From positions 1-64,000 of the forward strand of contig JBBHKE010001447.1 in NCBI GenBank assembly GCA_037447655.1: a stretch of DNA of 64,000 bases. Reading direction: 5' to 3'. Positions 22,052 through 34,061 of the stretch are shown piece after piece; positions within the stretch are counted from its first letter, which is position 1, and each line of letters starts with the position of its first letter. Position numbers and translations under genes: made by a program. The DNA is from Zygnema cylindricum. Taxonomy: Eukaryota > Streptophyta > Zygnematophyceae > Zygnematales > Zygnemataceae. The notes under the pieces were generated by a model. The model saw only the letters and a program-made list of their open reading frames with translations, was not told the origin of the DNA and made no database searches.

Positions 22052-23007
22052 TGTTGAAAAGAGAGGTTTTTTGTAGTCTGTCTTGTGACCTCACAGCAAC
22101 CCTCATACTTGTCGTAGTCATAAGGACGTTGGCGTATGGCTATTCTGCTGGGAACAGGCGGTCATTAGTATAGTTTATTTCTGCAAAATATATACTGCCT
22201 TTTATGGGACTTGATCCAGTGACTTCAGGATGACTACCGTACAGACTAACCGTCCACCTTATCCTGTAGGCCTTGAAGAAATCGATACATGTATATGGCG
22301 CGATATTTATTTAAAGCCAAACAGCGCCAGATATTCCATTTAACTAATTACGGGACGATTTATGCATGGAAACATATCGGTCCCCACGAAATCGGGACCG
22401 CACAAAATATACGAATCGACATTTAATTTCGACGGACAAAATCAAATGTCCAGATCTGATCGAACGGCTCACAGTAGAGCCGGAATGTCGGAGTAGCCAT
22501 TCGGCGGTTTGCGAACCAGATGTCGGCGCACGACACATGGCAACATATGGTTGGACATCGGATATCACGAGAAGAGCAACTACGGCTCCGGAACTAACAC
22601 GCGTTAGCAAAAAAGCCATGGCGTACTATGGCCGTACAAGAAGTACAGCGGTACCTATACCTTCTTGTACTTTACATTCTTGTGATTGGTCGAAGTACCT
22701 TAGTAATAGGCTTAGAGAGGTAGCTCATGACTTAGAATATTTTTGGTTTTCTAGCCTCTATTCCCGAGTGTACTTGTATTTATGGACAAACTTTGGTTAG
22801 CAATAACTTAATGCTCAATGGAGCAATTTCAATAAATCATTTTCCAGCGCACTCAAGGGAGTCCATGCTACTCAAGGTTCAGTCAATCACTGTTTTTGCA
22901 TCCCAAGGTGGGGCTTATTCTTTTTCAAAGTCAAATGTGCATATATTATCATAGAGGCTTCACATAAGCTGGACATTCTGTGTACCAATGGAGGTCACAA
23001 AATTACA
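22052..23007 (+). repeat. 3' LTR of C4 (left copy)
   Basis: Starts TGTTGAAAAGAGAGG after the polypurine tract and ends AAAATTACA. The next five bases TGCGT (23008-23012) pair with TGCTT before the other C4 LTR at 28310 as a target duplication with one change. A tRNA-like segment (antisense) lies at about 22203-22275. An open frame of about 144 codons (22366-22800) in U3 is partly kept in the other LTR. Confidence 0.9.
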
Positions 23008-24437
23008 TGCGTAGTTGTAATGACTCGTTTTCTAGTGTAGGTCTCAAAGTTTTTGCCATCCAAAACAGAAGTTGAGATAAGATTCTTACTCAACTGAGGT
23101 GTAAAAAGCACATATGAGAATGTAACTATGGACGTATGACCTACCACTTGTATTTTCTGATCTACCTATCCCACCAAGTTAGTGTTCACTACTCTCCCAT
23201 CCCCGTACTTTCTCTCTACGGTGGGAATCTTCCTTAGCTTTGAAAACAATTGTTTTTCACGACACATATGCATTGAAGCACCTGAGTCTATGATCCAACC
23301 TTCTTCTGGAGCTTCTTGAATAGCTCAAATTGCACACTTTTGCTTCTGTGGGATCTGTGTCTCCTCCAACTTCTCATTGAGGAGAAGTTCTCCGTCATTC
23401 TCATCAGAGATCTCTTCCTCTCGGAGCTCTTGGTTCACTTGTGTAGTTACAAGTGCCATTTTCTTTCCACCAAAAGATCCACATGCATAGCTCTTCTTTA
23501 GCCTTAGCTCCGTTAGTTTAGAGCACTATGCCATGTAGTGACCACAATTCTTGCAGAATTGGCAGAGTCCTTTCAAAGTCCTTGGTCTTCCAGCCTGATT
23601 TCCACCTCCGCCGACATCTCCATAAGGTTTTTTGGGGTCCTTGTTCCATCGCCATGTTCCAGCAGCCAGAGCTTGGACGCTCTTCACTCCTCTTCGGATC
23701 TCAATGGTATTCTCTCGCGCAAAGATCATTCGAACAACCTAGCTGCAGATTTATAGGCTGTCATCCACATCCTACACCCAATTGACCGCATTCTCGTAAT
23801 CGTTTGGTAGCTTCATGATCAAGGTATTGACCTTTGCTTTCGTGGTTCTTGTCCAACCAGCACTCTTGAACTCCATGTACAGAGATGTCCGATCGTTGCA
23901 ATATTCGAGCATCTTCCCCCTTTTGTAAATGTATGCATTTAGTTTTTGTTCAACCAAGTGTTGCTCTTAAATGGTAGCGCTCTTGTAGATATCCACTAAT
24001 GTCATCCACATCTCCGCGGCCGCCACTATGTGAAGATGAGATGTTGACAAACCGTGAGTGAGATGCATGAAGATGAAGTGTCTTGCTGCCATGTTCTTGT
24101 AGTCCCATGTTTTTGAATCATTCTCCTTAGTTTTTAATACTGGTGTCTTAATAGATGGAGCGATACGAGTGGCTGGCGCCTTCCCTTTCTTTGACACACT
24201 GCTTTCCCCTTCATCATCCTCTTTTATTAGAGCAGATGATATCCTTGAAAATCTGACTCCGCCAAACCGTGGTGGAATCCCAAGAGATGGACGCCTCACT
24301 TGTCCACTCACTATTCCCCAATATCGTTTTTCACACAATACACCAGTCATCATTGTTTCCCAATAGATGAATCCTTTTTTGTTGAAAATGGGCACCCTTG
24401 AGAGTGGGCCTATAACATCTAATTCTGTGACCTCCAT
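23008..24437 (-). pseudogene. C5 gag, protease and start of integrase
   Basis: Minus strand. The ATG at 24437 inside the LTR opens MEVTELDVIGPLSRVPIFNK, MMTGVLCEKRYWGIVSG and a linker, through HFIFMHLTHG (to about 23967). After frameshifts come LNAYIYKRGKMLEYCND, TKAKVNTLIMKLPNDYEN and MIFARENTIEIRRG. The zinc knuckle CQFCKNCGHYMA-C (about 23590-23540) keeps C-C-H-C with a stop inside. Protease WIIDSGASMHMC (about 23300-23262) keeps its catalytic Asp. The piece ends at 23008, at the point where the C4 LTR cuts it. Its continuation in phase lies at 28309 downwards. Confidence 0.86.
24403..24417 (-). promoter_or_regulatory. C5 primer-binding site
   Basis: Minus-strand TGTTATAGGCCCACT after the LTR end, a three-mismatch version of the family 15-mer (position 1, A for G at position 7, last base). 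Confidence 0.65.
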
Positions 24438-25396
24438 AGGAGCACAGAATCTGCAACTTACTTCAAGCCTCTAGGATAATTTGAAGTGCCCTTATTTTCT
24501 TTGAAACGATTGCCTCTCTATCATGCAAAGACTCTGAATGCCTTCACCTTGTGAAGGTTAACTCCCTGAGCCCTATGCAAAAAGTATCTTACAAAACGCC
24601 CAGCCATGCGATTATTTATCAAATGGTCAAGATGCCAGTTTTTTTACAAGATCTTAGAGAGAGAGGTGTTGTTGTCAAGAAATTCTAAGTGCAAAACTCC
24701 TCTCTAAACCCACGACTAATGATGTACTTATCCAATCACGAGACTTTACACTACAAGAAAGTACAGCTGCTGATGTACCTTTTGTACGACCATTGTACGG
24801 TATGGCCATAAAGAGTACTTTTGTCATTTTTGGACTTGTCACCGAGTTTTTTGCAAATCTTGTAATCAAATGACGAGGCGCCACGTGGCACCTGGCGACA
24901 AAATGTCCGAAAACAGCCAAACTTGCTATTCCGGATTATCATTTTTAATAGGAGCTATCCGATGTTAACCGACATTAATTGTGCGCAATTGGAAATAGTA
25001 GACCGTCCGCATATAGAAATATTATTACTGTCTCTATGTTACAGTCCTATAAATCCATTAATCTATTTAATTTGACAGTACTAGTTTAAATAATTTTTAC
25101 ACCATATATATTATAGCACTGGTCCTACACTATAAGACAACGCTACCGGCTACTAGCTAGACCTTAGGGACCAGGATCAAATCCTTGGTTCGTCAGTCTT
25201 TTTGCTAAGAGCTAGTCTATTTTCTCTTGCTGGCTGCTTAGGCTGCCATGGCTTCATCTCTCTCTGACCACTCATCTGTGACTACGACAAGTATGATAAC
25301 TGGAGAGAGAGAGAGAGAGTGAAGCCTAATCATTAAATTGATCACCTTTTAATTTTTATCCTGACCTAGAAAATACATAAAACTCATTTTACAACA
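24418..25396 (-). repeat. C5 LTR shared between its 3' and 5' halves
   Basis: Minus strand, starts TGTTGTAAAATGAG at 25396 and ends near 24418 at the primer-binding site. Upstream of it on the minus strand is the RNase H end of C5 (25410-28309). Downstream is gag of C5 (24437-23008). One LTR between RNase H and gag is a tandem or circular-permutation arrangement. A tRNA-like segment (antisense) lies at 25130-25190 with T-arm CCAGGATCAAATCCTTGG at 25171-25188. Confidence 0.88.
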
Positions 25397-25409
25397 CTCC
25401 TTTTGTGTT

Positions 25410-27289
25410 CTAGTCACTCTTTTCTTTAAGTCCATATTTTTCTCTACAATATTTTAACTTAGAAGATGGGACTGGTTTTGTCATCATGTCACCACCATCT
25501 CCCCATCGGGTTTGTACACTAACTCTGGTTTTGTTCTCCACCTTTTCTACTACAAAACTTAGTCTTATATCCATGTGTTTAGCTTTAAATTGATGCTTTG
25601 TGTTTGCTGCAATTGCAATGGCAGCTTGGTTGTCACAGAACACTTTGTGAACTCCAACATTCATGAATCCAAGTTCTTGCAAGAGAGATTTCACCCACAT
25701 TAATTCTTTAAGAGCAGAGCAAGAGGCCATATACTCCGCCTCCATTGTAGACTGAGCAACCACCTTTTGATGCTTAGTGCTCAAGCACCATGCACTGTTC
25801 CCAACATACAAAACATATCTAGATGTACACCTCCTCATAAGAGCATCCCCATAACTAACATCACTCCAAGTGGTGATGTCAGTATTCTTCCCTCCCAGAT
25901 GTAACCAAAGACCCCTTTTCCTATCAAGTATCTCATAACCCTTTTGGCTGCCTTGTAATCTCTTTTTTTAGCATCATTAAGACTCTACTAAGGACACCAA
26001 CCGCCGAATATGTTTGGTGTTGTTTGTTCATGAAATAAATTTGGCTTTATACGACCTGTCATGCGGGATTGACTTCATAAACTGTCTCTCTTCTGGACTC
26101 ATTTCTTTATCAAGAATAACTTCTCCTCCTTCTACACTCCCATCACTTACCTTTTTCAAGTCCATGGGAGTGGTACAACTGTTTGCCTTTTCCATCTGAA
26201 ACTTCTCTAACATGTTTCCGATTGCCTCTTTTTGAGTAAATCTGATTATTCTTTTTCCTCTATCCTTTTCCATCCGTATTCCCAGGATATATAATGCCTG
26301 CCCTAAATCTTTCATGTAAAATCTGCTTCTTAAATCTTTCTTTAACTAATTTATCTTTTCCATAGATCTGCTAAATACCAACAAATCATCTGCATAAATA
26401 ACAATAAAAACAACTCCCTCCTCATCCTTAAACATGTGAATTGAGTGGTCAGAGTTAATTCTGACAAATCCCATATTGGTTAGAAATTCATCCAGTTTCT
26501 TATTCCATTGTCTTAAAGCCTGTTTCAGCCCATACAAGGACTTGATAAGTCTGCACACTTTACTCTCCTCTCCTTCTTCCACAAATCCTTTTGGGTATTT
26601 CATGAAAATCTCTTCCTCTAGCTCATTGTTGAGGAAGGCGGTTTTAATATCCATCTGATTGATCTCCATGTCTTTCGCTGAGGCTAAACTGAGGAGAATC
26701 CTTACTGAGGGAAAGCATACAGCTGGTGCAAAGGTCTCTTCACAGTCATTTCCCTCCTTTTGAGTGAAACCCTTTGCTACTAATCTGACCTTATATCTCT
26801 CAATTGTGTTCTCTGGATTCAGTTTTCGTTTAAACACCCATTTACACCAAATCGGTTTTCTGTCTGGGGGCAGTCCACTAATTCCCTATTATAAGCTTCC
26901 ATAATGGAAGCCATCTCATCATTAGTGGCTCTGATCCATGTGTCCTTCTCTGGACTGTTTACTGCCTCTGGGTAAGTCTGAGGCTCATCCGGAAATGACA
27001 GTTTTGTTACCTTGTTTACTGACAATTTTTCTTGCAGCCTCTTGCTGCTTCTTTGTCCCCCTTCAACCTCAGTGGCAAGAATAGATGGCAATCTTGGGTT
27101 CTTGTGAACCTCTTCATCTTGTCCCTTGTTCAAGGAGCCTGATTCCTCTTCCTTTGAGTGGGCTGGTAGTTGTGAATCCAGTAGTGGTTTGCTCTCCGTG
27201 TGAGTTACTTCAGAATCTGCAGTGATCTGTTGATTCATGTTGTTGTTAGGCACATCTGAATTTACTTCACTTTATGATTCAAATCTTAA
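25410..27289 (-). pseudogene. C5 reverse transcriptase and RNase H
   Basis: Minus strand. An acidic linker (27253-26830) holds INSPEKDTWIRATNDEMAS-like sequence. RT at 26837-26346 has RYKVRLVAKGFTQKEGND, DIKTAFLNNELEEEIF and a catalytic box reading YADDLLVFS, with Ala for Val. RT end at 26315-26028 has RMEKDRGKRIIRFTQKEAIG and SCTTPMDLKK. RNase H at 25838-25410 has RRCTSRYVLYVG, STMEAEYMAS, FCDNQAAIAIA, HMDIRLSFV, ending GLKEKSD. Stops and frameshifts occur near 26830, 26345 and 25860-26030. A purine tract (GAACACAAAAGGAG on the minus strand) joins it to the LTR. Confidence 0.87.
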
Positions 27290-28309
27290 TCTGATAGTTA
27301 TTGAATACTTGAACGATCTACAGATTTCCCTTTATCCGTCACCACTAGATGTTTCACCATAATAATATCTTGCTTTTTCTAGATTATACACTCTACACCC
27401 TTTGACATCTTTATCATACCCCACTAAGTATCCAGGTTTTCCCCGCGCATCCGATTTCCAATCAGATTTATCAGTGTTCAAACTATATACTTGACTTCGA
27501 AACACCTTAAGATGAGACACATCCGGCTTCCTACCGACCCATCTCTCATATGGTGTCTTCCCTTTGACAATTGAAGTAAAAACTCTTTTTTTTATATAGT
27601 TTGCACAATTTATAGCTTCTGCCCAAAAGCGTCTTCCTAATTTCTTACTTGTTAGCATACTTCAAGCACTATCACCTAAAGTTCTCTTCAACCTTTCAAC
27701 TACACCATTCTGTTATGGATTATCTAGAACCGTCTTTTGGTGTTGCACTCCCTCATCTTTCAAGTACTCTTCAAACTGATTAGATGTGTATTCCCCACCA
27801 TTATCACTTCTAATTGTTTTAACGGGAGTTCCATGAAGCTTTTCACTCCAATCGTTGTATTTTTTAAAGTATACTAATGCCTCACACTTTGAATTAAAAA
27901 AAAAAACTCTCGAGTATCTAGACCAATCATCAATTATGGTGAGCATGAATCTTTTCCCTCCCACAGAGGGTACTCTGGCTCGTCCACAAATATCTGTGTA
28001 AACTAGATCCAACAACTTTTCCCCTTTAAATGTAGCAGATTTAGGAAAGGGCAATCGGTATGACTTACCTTGAGCACATCCGCCACAATCACTCATTATT
28101 TCATTGTCTCCAAACTCAATACCCTCCACTACACCAAATTTTTTCATTTCTTTTAATCTGTCAAATTGCACATGACCCAAACATTTATGCCATATCATCA
28201 TATCAGGGACACCAACATAATAAGTTATCTTCTTTTCATTATTCACGTTCAGCCTAAACATTCCTTGGCTACCTTTCTCAGCTGTAAAGTACATCTCATC
28301 TTCATGCTT
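27290..28309 (-). pseudogene. C5 integrase, main part
   Basis: Minus strand. Begins at 28309 with KHEDEMYFTAEKGSQG, in the frame that follows on from the C5 piece at 23008. Zinc-binding part: WHKCLGHVQFDRL and CGGCAQGK. Catalytic part: VYTDICGRARVPSVGG (Asp kept), IRSDNGGEYTS (Asp kept), then NP-stop-QNG near 27715, where the third acidic residue (Glu) is a stop codon. C-terminal part: VSHLKVFRSQVYSLNTD, GYLVGYDKDVKG, then a frameshift into the linker near 27330. Inactive. Confidence 0.87.
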
Positions 28310-29275
28310 TGTTGAAAAGAGAGGTATTTTGTAGTCTTTCTTGTGACCTTACTGCAACCCTCATACTTGTCGAAGTCACTGAGGACCAGCAGCAGCCATG
28401 GCTGCCTATTAGAGCTAGAGGAGACAGCAAATCATTAGAATAGTTTATTTTTGTAAAATATATACTGCCCCTTATGGGACTTGATCCAGTGACCTCCGGA
28501 TGACTAGTGTACTGACTAGCCGTGCGCCTTATGTGGTAGATCTTGAAGAAATTGATACATGTATATAGCGCGATATTTATTTAAAGCCATACAACGAAGG
28601 ACATTCCATTAAACTAATTATTGGACGATTTATGCATAGAAACATACTGGTTCGCACGAAATCGGGACCGCACGAAATCTACGAATCGACATTTAAATTC
28701 GATGGACGAAATCAAATGTCCGGATCTAATCGAACGGCTCACATTAGAGCTCGAATGTCAGAGTAGCCATTTAGCAGTTTGCGGACCAGATGTCGACGGA
28801 CGACACGTGGCAACATATGGCTGGACAGCGGATATCATGAGAGGAGCAACTACAGCTTCGGAATTGACACGGGCCAACGGAACAGCCAAGCCGTACTATG
28901 GCCGTAAAGAAGTACAACGGTACCTGTACCTTCTTATTCTTTACAATCTTGTGATTGGTCGAAGTACCTTAGTAATATGCTTAGAGAGGTAGCTTAAGAC
29001 TTAAATTATATTTGGTTTTCCAACACTCTCACAGAGTGCACTTGTATTTATGGACCAACTTTGGTTAGCCATAACCTAATGCTCAGGGGAGCAATTTTAG
29101 TGATTCTTTTTGCAACCGACTCGAGGAGTCCACGTTACACAGGGGTGTAGATAGTTAGAGTTTTTGCTTCCAAGGGTGGGACTTATTCATTGTCAAAGTC
29201 AAAAGTGCATGTACTATCCTAGAGGCTTCTTTTAAGCTGGACATTCTGTGTACCAATTGAGGTCACAAAATTACA
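28310..29275 (+). repeat. 5' LTR of C4 (right copy)
   Basis: Starts TGTTGAAAAGAGAGG, ends AAAATTACA, and is followed by the primer-binding site. The preceding bases TGCTT (28305-28309) are the target duplication partner of TGCGT at 23008-23012. Antisense tRNA-like segment at about 28468-28545. Confidence 0.9.
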
Positions 29276-29290
29276 GGTTATAGGCCCACC
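29276..29290 (+). promoter_or_regulatory. C4 primer-binding site
   Basis: GGTTATAGGCCCACC directly after the LTR end, one mismatch (A for G at position 7) from the family 15-mer. Confidence 0.8.
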
Positions 29291-29375
29291 CTGTAGGGTG
29301 CCCATCTTTAATGGAACATGGTTCATTTATTGGGAAACCATGATGAGGGGTGCATTGTTTGAAAAACAGCTATGG
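29291..29375 (+). pseudogene. C4 (right copy) gag, first ~30 codons
   Basis: Continues the LTR-initiated frame. The LTR start codon is now ATT in this copy, while the left-copy LTR keeps ATG. It reads VPIFNGTWFIYWETMMRGALFEKQLW and is split at 29375 by insertion of C6. The frame resumes at 36657 with WGIVSGHVRQPS, with TATGG repeated on both sides. Confidence 0.88.
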
Positions 29376-30421
29376 TGTAGAAATCAATGGTTTTAAAGTA
29401 TTTTCTAGGTTTAAATAGAAATAAAGAAGCCGAGGGAGTCTACCTCTAACTTCTCTCTCCAACTCTCAAACTTGTGGCAGTCACTAAGAAATTGGAGAGG
29501 AAGCTAGAGCCATGGCTACCTAGGCTATCCTGAGGTTTACGGAAAATTTATATTAGTTAGGGGATTATTCACTAAACAGTATGTGCCGGCCACAGGATTT
29601 GATCCTGGTACCTGCCGGCCGACAGACAGTACATAGCCGGTAGCCTTCGCCGTTAAGTCTAGAAGTAGTCTTACGTATTATGTACAACGATAATTAATTA
29701 AACATTAATTTGTAGGATAAATCATTTAACTATAATTGTTAACGGGATACATAAATCAGGTAGTGAAAAAGTAGGAATTGCAGTACGGATAAGAAATCAA
29801 TACCGCGCATTGATTTCGTAAGCGAAACAAATACCGCGCATGTATTTATTACGGCTACGATCAAATGCGAGTTAAATCGAACGGCCGGAATTAGCGCCGA
29901 GATCGCGGAAGAAGAATTTGGCGGTTTGTTGGCATCGCCACATCGGATGACACGTGGCAATGTTACATTGGAGCGCGGCATCTCCGAGGATTAAAGGAGC
30001 GAATCCGGACATAACATGTATGGACATTTAGGCCATATCGTACAGTGTCCGTACATAAAGTACACCGGCAGCTGTACTTTTGCGTACGAAAGTGTAATGT
30101 GATTGGTTGCGTACATCAGTAGATAGAGTCTGAGAGAGATAGGACTTAGAAAATTTAGAAGATAGGACCCTCTCTCCTAGAGAGCTTCTGTACAAAAGGT
30201 CAACTTTGACCCTCCATAGCTTACTGCTCAAGGGATCAAATTCAGAGATTGTTTTTGCTATCGACTCAGGGGAGTCTTGCCTTCACAGGGGTGCAGGTGG
30301 TCAGAGCTTTTGTCAGCCAAGGTGGCATTTGTTTTCGCTGAAACACAAAGGGGTCATGATTATCCTAGAGGCTTCTTGGAAGCTGTCCACTCTGAGGACT
30401 TATGGAGGTCTCAAAGTTTCA
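29376..30421 (+). repeat. 5' LTR of C6
   Basis: Starts TGTAGAAATCAATGG, ends AAGTTTCA. CTCTCTCCTAGAGAG at about 30170-30184 followed by TGTACAAAAGG at 30189-30199 is the promoter-like block. Antisense tRNA-like segment at 29583-29665. The gag ATG is at 30402, 20 bp before the LTR end. Confidence 0.93.
29583..29665 (-). other. antisense tRNA-like segment in U3 of C6
   Basis: On the minus strand TTAACGGCGAAGGC (D-arm/A-box-like) is followed about 40 bases later by CCAGGATCAAATCCTGTGG at 29590-29608, a T-arm-like hairpin with a T-loop-like ATCAAAT. Acceptor and anticodon arms are not convincing. Confidence 0.5.
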
Positions 30422-31345
30422 GGTTATGGGCCCACCCTCTAGGGTACCAATCTTTAATGGAACTAGCTTCATATACTAAGAAAGTATGATGATAGGAGCT
30501 CTATGCGAAAAAAGATTTTGGGGGATAGTGAGTGGACGATTGGCGCATCCATCAAGTCTTGGAATTCCTCCAGGGTTTGGAGGAAGCAGATTCACCAGGA
30601 AAGAGGATTCACCTTCAACGGAGGAAACAAAAGAAGGAGAGGTGGTGGACAAAGGAAAGGAGAAGGAGGCGACCACACCAATAGCAACTGGTTCGGCATT
30701 CATGTCACCTATTCCGAGGAACGAGGAGAATGATACTGAAACTTGGGACTTTAACAATATGGCGGCAAAGCACTTCATCCTACGCCATCTCACTCAAGGA
30801 CTTGCATGTCCTCATTTGAAGGTAGAAAGGGCATCCGATCTTTGGATGGCTCTCATAGAGATGTACCGAAGTGGTACGATTCAGCAACAACAGCTCGCTG
30901 ATCAGAAAGTTAAGAAGTATGTATACAAAAGGGGGAAGATGTTGGATTTTTGCAATGAGTTTGCTACACTCTTCATGGAGCTAGAGAGTGCGAGAAAAGA
31001 TTTTAGTGAAAAAGAAAAGGTTAATTGTTTACTGATGAAGTTACCCGATGAGTTCGAGAACATAATCAACCGTGTGCAGGACTTGCCGGACTCAAGGTGG
31101 ATATGGAACTCAGTGGTAGGGATGATTCTCGTTCGGGAGAATACGATTGAGATCCAAAAGGGAGGAAAGAGTGGCCAAGCCTTGTCAACTGCGACCGATT
31201 AGAGGAACAAGGATTCCCGGAAACCGGTGGGAAACTATGGGGGGAGGGAGCAAAAAAATCAGACCGACGAGTTTGGACCAAGGGCTCCCAAAGGTTTATA
31301 TCATTTTTGTAAGAAACCTGGGCACTATATGGCAGGTGCACTAAG
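30402..31345 (+). pseudogene. C6 gag
   Basis: The ATG at 30402 lies in the LTR; MEVSKFQVMGPPSRVPIFNG is encoded across the LTR end and primer-binding site. A stop replaces Trp at about 30477, then MMIGALCEKRFWGIVSGRL, a charged linker, and from about 30755 NMAAKHFILRHLTQGLACP, ADQKVKKYVYKRGKMLDFCN, VNCLLMKLPDEFEN and MILVRENTIEIQKGG to a stop at 31200. The zinc knuckle near 31290-31330 has Tyr for the first Cys and a frame change. The family role is particle assembly and RNA binding. Confidence 0.88.
30422..30436 (+). promoter_or_regulatory. C6 primer-binding site
   Basis: GGTTATGGGCCCACC directly after LTR end TTTCA; perfect family 15-mer, translated as part of QVMGPPS in gag. Confidence 0.85.
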
Positions 31346-33103
31346 CTAACCGAGCTTCGGTTAAAGGAGGGGCAGACCGGTGGTACCCCGAGAGGAAAGA
31401 AAAAAGCCCTTGTCACACAGGTACTTGAGGCCGAATCCGCGGACGAGGACGATGAGCACCTTTTGGATGAGGAGTTGGAGGCGAAAAATGAGGTTGAAAT
31501 TCCACGAAGGCAGAAATGTGCTTACAGTGGATTGAAAGGTGAAGCACGCTGGATTATAGATTCAGGTGCCTCCATGCACATGTGTAAGGATAGGCACCTG
31601 TTCACTAAGATAAGAAAGATTCCCAACGTTGAGATAGAGTACGGGGATGGGAGGATAGTCACCACTACTCTTGTAGGATCGGTAGATCTGAATGTGTTAG
31701 TAGAATGAAAGACATCCATATAATTATTCTGCGATGTATTGTTTATTCCGGAGCTGAACAAAGACCTTATCTCTACATCTGTATTAGATGATAAGAGTTT
31801 TTTCACTAGCACTAGGGAAGGAGTCTTTACTGCTAGTTTTGAGGAGGATGTCTATTTCATTGCTGAGAAAGGTAGCCATGGGATGTTTAGGCTGATCTTA
31901 AGTAATGAAACGAAGAAACTTTATTATGCTGGTGTTCATGATATTATGATGTGGCATAAGAGGCTTGGGCATGTGAATCTAGATAAGTTAAGAGAGATGA
32001 AAAAGATGGGAGTGGTGGAAGGGATTGAGTTCAGTGAGAGTGATGATATAAGTGATTGTAGTGGATGTGCTCAAGGTAAAGCACACAGATTACCCTTTCC
32101 TAAAACAGCCACCTATAAGGGAGAAAAAATTCTAGATCTAGTACACACAGATATTTGGGGACCGGCTAGAGTGCCCTCACCAGGGGGGAAGAGATTTATG
32201 ATGACTATAACTGATGATTGGTCTCGGTATTCCCGGGTGTATTTTTTGAAAAACAAGTCAGAAGCTCAGGATTATTTTAGACAATATAGAGCATGGAGCA
32301 AAAAACTCCTTGAAACTCCAATCAAGAGAGTAAGGAGTGACAATGGTGGAGAGTATACTTCTAACCAGTTTGAGGATTTTCTGAGGGAAGATGGGGTCCA
32401 ACACCAAAAGACTGTTCCAGAAAATCCGGAACAGAATGGGGTAGCTGAGAGGTTAAATAGAACACTAAGTGATAGTGCTAGAAGTATGTTGTCACATAAA
32501 AAGATAGGAAAAAGGTTTTGGGCAGAAGCAATGAACTATGCTAATTACCTCAAAAATAGAGTACTTACTTCAACTATAAAAGATCAAACACCTTATGAGA
32601 GATGGACAGGCCGGAAACGAGACATATCTCACTTAAAGGTTTTCAGCAGTCAAGTATTCAGTCTAGATACAGATCGGTCTAATTGGAAGCTAGATCCTAA
32701 AGGAAAACCGGGATACTTATTAGGATATGATGAATATGTTAAAAGATATAGAGTTTATGATCTAAAAAAGGAAGATATAATCTTAGTAAAACATCTAGTA
32801 GTTATGGATGAAGGAAAGTCTGTGGATCCCTTGAAATATGCGAAGTCAGTAAAAATCAGATTTGAGTCAGAAAATTCTGATGACTTTGAGCTTCCTAACT
32901 ATCCAGGTTTTAGAGACAATGACATTCTTGCAGGTACAAATCAGACCGAAAAGGACTCGGCTGTGGAAACTCCAGTGACAGCTCTACATGAAGCAGAAGA
33001 CGTGGTGGAAATTGATTCGGAATCAAGGGATAGGGGAGAAGCCGAGTTTGTTCGAAAGAATCCACGAGAACCATCTATTTCGGCTTTAGATTTTGAGGGG
33101 TAA
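31346..33103 (+). pseudogene. C6 protease and integrase
   Basis: After a Lys/Glu-rich spacer, protease WIIDSGASMHMC lies near 31550-31585 with the catalytic Asp intact. A stop and frameshift fall near 31705-31740. Integrase is then open from 31739 to 33103: MWHKRLGHVNLDKL plus CSGCAQGK (HHCC zinc site), HTDIWGPARVPS, RSDNGGEYTSNQF and ENPEQNGVAERLNRT, so the D, D and E positions are all kept, then HLKVFSSQVFSLD and an acidic linker (DDFELPNYPG) to a stop at 33101. It is one of the better preserved integrases here. Confidence 0.9.
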
Positions 33104-34061
33104 GGAGAAGTAGCAAAAGACTGCATGAAAAACAGGTTAATAACAAGGTAACTAAACTATCTCATCAAGATGAACCTCAAACTTTTGGAGAGGCGATGAC
33201 TTGTCCAGAAAGAAATCGGTGGAAGACAACCATCAATGAAGAGATTGCCTCAATTATGGCTGCCGATACTTCGGAGTTGGTGGATTGTCCACCTAACCGA
33301 AAACGAATCGGTTGTAAGTGGGTTTTCAAATTTAAACTGAACCCAGATAACACAATTGAGCGCTACAAGGCCCAACTAGTGGCAAAGGGATTTACACAAA
33401 AGGAGGGAATTGACTACGAGGAAACCTTTGCCCCGGTTGTCAGATTTCCCTCCTTCCGCATACATCTCAGCCTGGCAGCAGCGGAAGACATGGAAGTGCA
33501 CCAGATAGACATCAAAACAACCTTTTTGAATGGGGAATTGGAAGAGGAGATCTTCATGCGACAACCCGAAGGGTTTGTGGAGGAAGGAGAGGAGAGTAAG
33601 GTATGCCGGCTGAATAAATCTCTTTATGGTTTGAAACAGGCGCCTCGACAGTGGAATAAGAAGCTTGATAAGTTTCTTACCGGTCTTGGATATATCCGGA
33701 TCAGCTCAGATCACTCAATCTATGTTTTTGAAGATGAGGAAGGTTTTATATTTATTGCAATTTATGTTGATGATTTGCTTGTTTTAAGTAAATCAATGGA
33801 AAAAATTTAATAAACTGAAAACCGATCTTAAGGGGAGATTTAAAATGAAGGATATGGGGGAAGCAAAATATATTTTGGGAATTCAAGTAGAGAGAGACCG
33901 AAAAAGAAAAATTATAAGATTGACTCAAAAGGAAGCAATAGGGAACATGCTTGAAAAATTTCAAATGGATAAAGCTAATAGTTGTACAACTCCAATGGAG
34001 TTGAAGAAGGGAAGTGAGGGGAGTGAGGAAGAAGGAGTCATAGTCTTAGACAAGGAATTAT
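33104..34061 (+). pseudogene. C6 reverse transcriptase
   Basis: Linker with RLHEKQVNNKVTKLSHQDEP, then open from 33196 to 33810 with INEEIASIMAADTSELVDC, IGCKWVFKFKLNPDNTIE, LVAKGFTQKEGIDYEETF, DIKTTFLNGELEEEIFM, GLKQAPRQWNKKLD and the catalytic IYVDDLLVLSKSM. A single-base frameshift at about 33808 shifts into MKDMGEAKYILGIQVERDR, RLTQKEAIGNML, SCTTPMELKKGSEG. At 34062 it is cut by solo LTR S2 inside the codons for LDKELS; homology resumes at 34902. Confidence 0.9.

Noticed and set aside
29583-29665. Functional tRNA gene on the minus strand
   Set aside because: D-arm and T-arm words are present but acceptor and anticodon arms do not pair, and the same module recurs in every LTR; described as tRNA-like instead.
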